From positions 1-9,156 of the forward strand of contig JBBKWZ010000308.1 in the NCBI GenBank assembly GCA_037969195.1: DNA of 9,156 nt. The letters run 5' to 3'. Below the pieces are notes generated by a model. It saw only the letters and a program-made list of their open reading frames with translations, was not told the origin of the DNA and did no database searches. Positions within the stretch are counted from its first letter, which is position 1. Every line of letters begins with the position of its first letter. Below, piece after piece: positions 6,905-9,156 of the stretch. Both the position numbers and the translations under genes were made by a program. The DNA is from JAHEJB01 sp037969195. Its GTDB lineage: Bacteria; Bacteroidota; Rhodothermia; Rhodothermales; Rubricoccaceae.

Positions 6905-7492
6905 TTAGAGAGCGAGGCTTGATGCCTCCTGGAGGACGGAAATCGAGGGTGCCGGCTCGGCACCAAGGCCTTCCTGGCGACCGATGATTTCGCCGCCGGC
7001 ATCAAGCAGCGTAATGCGGTTTGCGTGCGCGATGTTTCCATCGGCTTCGAAGCGATAGCGAACATCGAGTAGCGCTGCCATCGTACGGACGTTTACCTCC
7101 TCACTACGCAGGAGCGTCCAATTTTCACCAAGGCCATGTGCTTCGCGGAATTCTCGCAGGCGCTCTGGCGTGTCGCGGTCCGGATCGAACGAAACGAGGA
7201 CAAACTGCAAGTCGACATCGTCGGGGAGCGCGTTCTCGATTTTCTTCATGTCCGAAACGATCATTGGGCACGCGTGGCCACAACTTGTGTAGACCATCGA
7301 AATCGCAAGGGGACGTCCTCGGAAACTGGCGAGTTGGATGCTCTCTTCAGCGTCACTCGTCCAGCCTGCGTCCATCAAGTAGAGCGACGTTTCGGAGAGC
7401 GGCGCGTCGGTGTCAAAGGCGGGCGGCGCAGCCTCGTTAGAGCAGGCCGCTATCCCGAAGAACACAAAAAAAAGGCCGATGAAGTGGTTCAT
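6905..7492 (-). CDS. SCO1/SenC-family copper chaperone / thiol-disulfide lipoprotein
   Basis: A 195-residue protein with an N-terminal lipoprotein signal (MNHFIGLFFVFFGIAACSNE; lipobox IAAC, Cys17). The thioredoxin-like fold carries the SCO copper site: Cys71 and Cys75 in YTSCGHACPM (CxxxCP), with His156 in NIAHANRITLLD. The SFDPDRDTPERL segment (101-112) is also characteristic of the family. SCO proteins deliver copper to, or reduce cysteines of, the CuA site of cytochrome oxidase, and are also found near nirK and nosZ genes. Here copper delivery to NirK or to the azurin-like protein is inferred, since no CuA oxidase is visible. It begins 11 bp after the small ORF and is followed after 23 bp by the blue copper gene. 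The signal-peptide codons contain a run of eight T (7466-7473). Confidence 0.93.
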   Translation of the reverse strand: MNHFIGLFFVFFGIAACSNEAAPPAFDTDAPLSETSLYLMDAGWTSDAEESIQLASFRGRPLAISMVYTSCGHACPMIVSDMKKIENALPDDVDLQFVLVSFDPDRDTPERLREFREAHGLGENWTLLRSEEVNVRTMAALLDVRYRFEADGNIAHANRITLLDAGGEIIGRQEGLGAEPAPSISVLQEASSLAL

Positions 7493-7503
7493 GGAGCTGT
7501 TCG

Positions 7504-7740
7504 TTAGGTGGCCGACGCATCGAGCGTGCCTCGAGAACTGAGGCTATTGGCAGAGTCTCGTGCTTCGAGCCTCGCGCGGTACGCAGCCATCACGAAGCGG
7601 AGTAGGATGCTTCTCACGACTGACGTCACTCGTTCGACGATGCGTCGGGTGTTGTACGAAAACCAAAGCTTTGGACGGTAGCTAGCACCAAAGCCGGACC
7701 GATGAGCCCACATGGTGCGAAGGAGGAATAGGCGTTTCAT
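7504..7740 (-). CDS. Small Arg-rich hypothetical protein (78 aa)
   Basis: I do not recognise this protein. An ATG at 7740 opens 11 bp after the stop of the FGE-like gene, and the stop falls 11 bp before the SCO start, so the ORF fills the gap exactly. It starts MKRLFLLRTMWAHRSGFG and has 13 Arg and 2 Lys against about five acidic residues, with no Cys. Residues 31-62 (from TRRIVERVTSVVRSILL) could form a long amphipathic helix, and the C-terminus is Ser/Ala-rich. There is no clear signal peptide or full transmembrane span, so peripheral membrane or nucleic-acid binding is conceivable. The case rests mainly on position in the operon. The same frame stays open well upstream inside the FGE-like gene, so chance openness is possible. 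Confidence 0.5.
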   Translation of the reverse strand: MKRLFLLRTMWAHRSGFGASYRPKLWFSYNTRRIVERVTSVVRSILLRFVMAAYRARLEARDSANSLSSRGTLDASAT

Positions 7741-7751
7741 GCTGTATACGG

Positions 7752-8543
7752 CTAGTTGACGGGCGCGTCGAGCGCGGTGCGGAAGCCAAGGTTGGGGACC
7801 GTGTAGCGGGCTTCGAGGCCCGAACGGTAAGCGAAGCGTAGAAAAGCCGCGTAGTCCTCGAAATCCGCAGCGCCGATCGCTCCAGCCCCGCAGAAAAGCT
7901 TTGAATCGGCGTTGCGATTGCTGCGCGAATCCGAGCTGACGAGGTCGCTGTTGAAATCGGCTACCCACTCCCAAACGAGCCCATGGAGATCATAGACACC
8001 ATAGTAATTGCGGTAGGTGGAGCCAACATTTGGCATCGGATTCGGCGCAGGCCGGCTGTACCAGTTCAGGATGCGCCGCGTGTAGCTCGGGTCGTCTCGT
8101 CCATTGGCGGCGGTTTCGCTGGCTGAAGCGGCGTACTCCCACTCGTTGGTTGAAGGAAGTCGTTGGTTTGCCCAATCCGCGTACGCCGTTGCCGCAAACC
8201 ACGATACTCGCGTGACGGGCTGGTTCGGCCGAGAAGAACCTAGATCCACGTCTCCGCGCCAGTGACTGAGATAGCCGTCATCCACAAAAAGAGCGGGGGC
8301 CTGTGAACGCCGCCACCTCGGATTGGCACGGACAAAGGCCAGGAATTGCGCATTCGTGACGGAAAGCGAACTCAGGTAGAACGTTTCCACCGCAACCGTC
8401 GATGCCTCAGTCACTCCGGTGTAAAGCGGTGTGTGTGCGCCGCCTCGAATCAGCACCATCCCGTTCGGTTGTGCGGAAGCCTGTGCCGTCAGCGCGAAGA
8501 GCGCCAGGGCTGAGACGAACAAGTAGGGGATGGCGCGTTTCAA
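7752..8543 (-). CDS. nirV: Exported FGE-sulfatase (SUMF1)-domain protein, NirV-like
   Basis: A 263-residue protein with a signal peptide (MKRAIPYLFVSALALFALTA..., likely cut at ASA-QP after Ala24). FGE-sulfatase-domain landmarks follow in order: GMVLIRGG (28-35), SVTNAQFLAFV (61-71), VTRVSWFAATAYADWANQRL (110-129), LPSTNEWEYAA (129-139), VYDLHGLVWEWVADF (183-197) and LRFAYRSG...LGFRTAL (235-258). It departs from typical members: the GNVWEW motif reads GLVWEW, and the usual RGGSW segment is replaced by KLFCGAGAIG. The paired catalytic cysteines of true formylglycine-generating enzymes are absent (only Cys218), so sulfatase activation is unlikely. The start is TTG at 8543, chosen because it gives a canonical signal peptide; no ATG or GTG is suitable. 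It follows nirK by 43 bp, the arrangement for which homologues are called NirV. The role of NirV is not settled. The symbol is assigned by domain plus context. Confidence 0.78.
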   Translation of the reverse strand: MKRAIPYLFVSALALFALTAQASAQPNGMVLIRGGAHTPLYTGVTEASTVAVETFYLSSLSVTNAQFLAFVRANPRWRRSQAPALFVDDGYLSHWRGDVDLGSSRPNQPVTRVSWFAATAYADWANQRLPSTNEWEYAASASETAANGRDDPSYTRRILNWYSRPAPNPMPNVGSTYRNYYGVYDLHGLVWEWVADFNSDLVSSDSRSNRNADSKLFCGAGAIGAADFEDYAAFLRFAYRSGLEARYTVPNLGFRTALDAPVN

Positions 8544-8586
8544 AGCAGCAGCAGTTAGCGAAGCGTGTTGGAGCAGTAAATGGCGA

Positions 8587-9156
8587 TCAAGGAGCGGGTG
8601 GAGGAGCGGCTGATCCGCTGAAATCCGTCATGTTCGTCTGCCCGGCAAAGATGTTCGGATCCTCATTGCCTGTCACCTCGAGAATGCCGACGGCTCCCTT
8701 GTTGAAGGCACGGAAAAGTGCGTGGTCAACCAGCGTGTAGTTGCCCGGCACGTCCAACAGGAATTCGACTATGGCGGAGCCGCCGGGATGAACGCCCGTG
8801 GTTTGAACGTTTAACTGGTTGACGACCGTACCACCTTCGCCGTAGACCCGGTCGAACATCTCTCCAATCACGTGGAAGCTGGACGTCAGGTTCGGGCCTC
8901 CGTTTCCTACATACAGCCGCACGGTTTCGCCAACCGCCGCGCGCAACGCGTTCGGACCTGTCAGCGATCCTACGCGTCCGTTGAAAAGAACGTAGGCCGG
9001 ATCTTCCTGAAGTGCTTTGTCGAGGTCGAAGGCTTGCAGGCCGGGCGCGTTAAAAGCACCCGCAGTGTAGAACTCGCTTTGCATGATGTAGAACTCGTGG
9101 TCCACTTCAGGCATACCTTCCTTGGGCTCAACGAGAATAAGGCCATACATGCCGTT
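8587..9156 (-). CDS. nirK: Copper-containing nitrite reductase NirK, AniA-like (5' partial, C-terminal half)
   Basis: The gene runs in from the right edge; 189 codons are visible, ending at TGA. The product reduces nitrite to nitric oxide outside the cytoplasm. The first visible residues, NGMYGLILVEPKEG, match the end of the first cupredoxin domain, so Met3 corresponds to the type-1 copper Met ligand. The type-2 copper and other type-1 ligands lie beyond the window. The second cupredoxin domain has the catalytic-site His in SSFHVIGEMFDRVYGEGG (His95) and the inter-subunit type-2 copper His in LVDHALFRAFNKGA (His145), both intact. The wording resembles Neisseria AniA (class II) rather than Alcaligenes-type enzymes. 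A Pro/Ala tail (GSAAPPPAP) ends the protein; no cytochrome c domain follows, so an external electron donor is needed. It is followed by the NirV-like gene. Confidence 0.95.
   Translation of the reverse strand, partial: NGMYGLILVEPKEGMPEVDHEFYIMQSEFYTAGAFNAPGLQAFDLDKALQEDPAYVLFNGRVGSLTGPNALRAAVGETVRLYVGNGGPNLTSSFHVIGEMFDRVYGEGGTVVNQLNVQTTGVHPGGSAIVEFLLDVPGNYTLVDHALFRAFNKGAVGILEVTGNEDPNIFAGQTNMTDFSGSAAPPPAP

Noticed and set aside
7504..7974. Long version (156 aa) of the small ORF, starting inside the FGE-like gene.
   Set aside because: The part upstream of 7740 lies antiphase within a well-supported domain gene and has no recognisable features; only the 7740 start fits the operon spacing.

Overview
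The window looks like a piece of a moderately GC-rich Bacteroidota/Rhodothermota-type chromosome (Rhodothermales- or Balneolales-like). This placement is inferred from a C-terminal type IX-style sorting domain with a PNPF motif on the first gene and from ribosome binding sites that are mostly absent or weak. No rRNA or other phylogenetic marker is present, so it is tentative.

Layout: positions 1-4026 (+) hold the 3' part of a very large secreted modular protein (Asp-box beta-propeller repeats, PKD domain, seven DxDxDGDxD calcium-type repeats, fibronectin-III-like domain, C-terminal sorting domain). It ends at a strong hairpin terminator (4057-4090). All remaining genes are on the minus strand and converge on it. 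Read in transcription order from the right edge they are: the C-terminal half of a copper nitrite reductase (nirK, AniA-like), an exported FGE-sulfatase-domain protein of the kind called NirV next to nirK, a small unrecognised Arg-rich ORF, a SCO1/SenC copper-chaperone lipoprotein, a type-1 (blue) copper lipoprotein of the azurin/auracyanin type, a small cupin, a group III truncated haemoglobin, and finally an outer-membrane beta-barrel of the alginate-export family.

Functional picture (inference): NirK reduces nitrite to NO outside the cytoplasm. The SCO protein could supply or reduce copper for it, and the azurin-like lipoprotein is a natural electron donor. The truncated haemoglobin and the cupin would act in the cytoplasm, probably against leaked NO. 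The porin could be an outer-membrane channel for the same pathway or an unrelated gene. Spacings of 43, 11, 11, 23, 80 and 7 bp from nirK to the haemoglobin suggest one operon, with a perfect 13-bp hairpin in the 80-bp gap that may set differential expression. The operon promoter lies outside the window. No NO reductase, regulator, mobile element, CRISPR array or tRNA was seen here. The least explained items are the 78-codon ORF that fills the NirV-SCO gap, the divergent FGE-like protein, and the cupin-haemoglobin pair.
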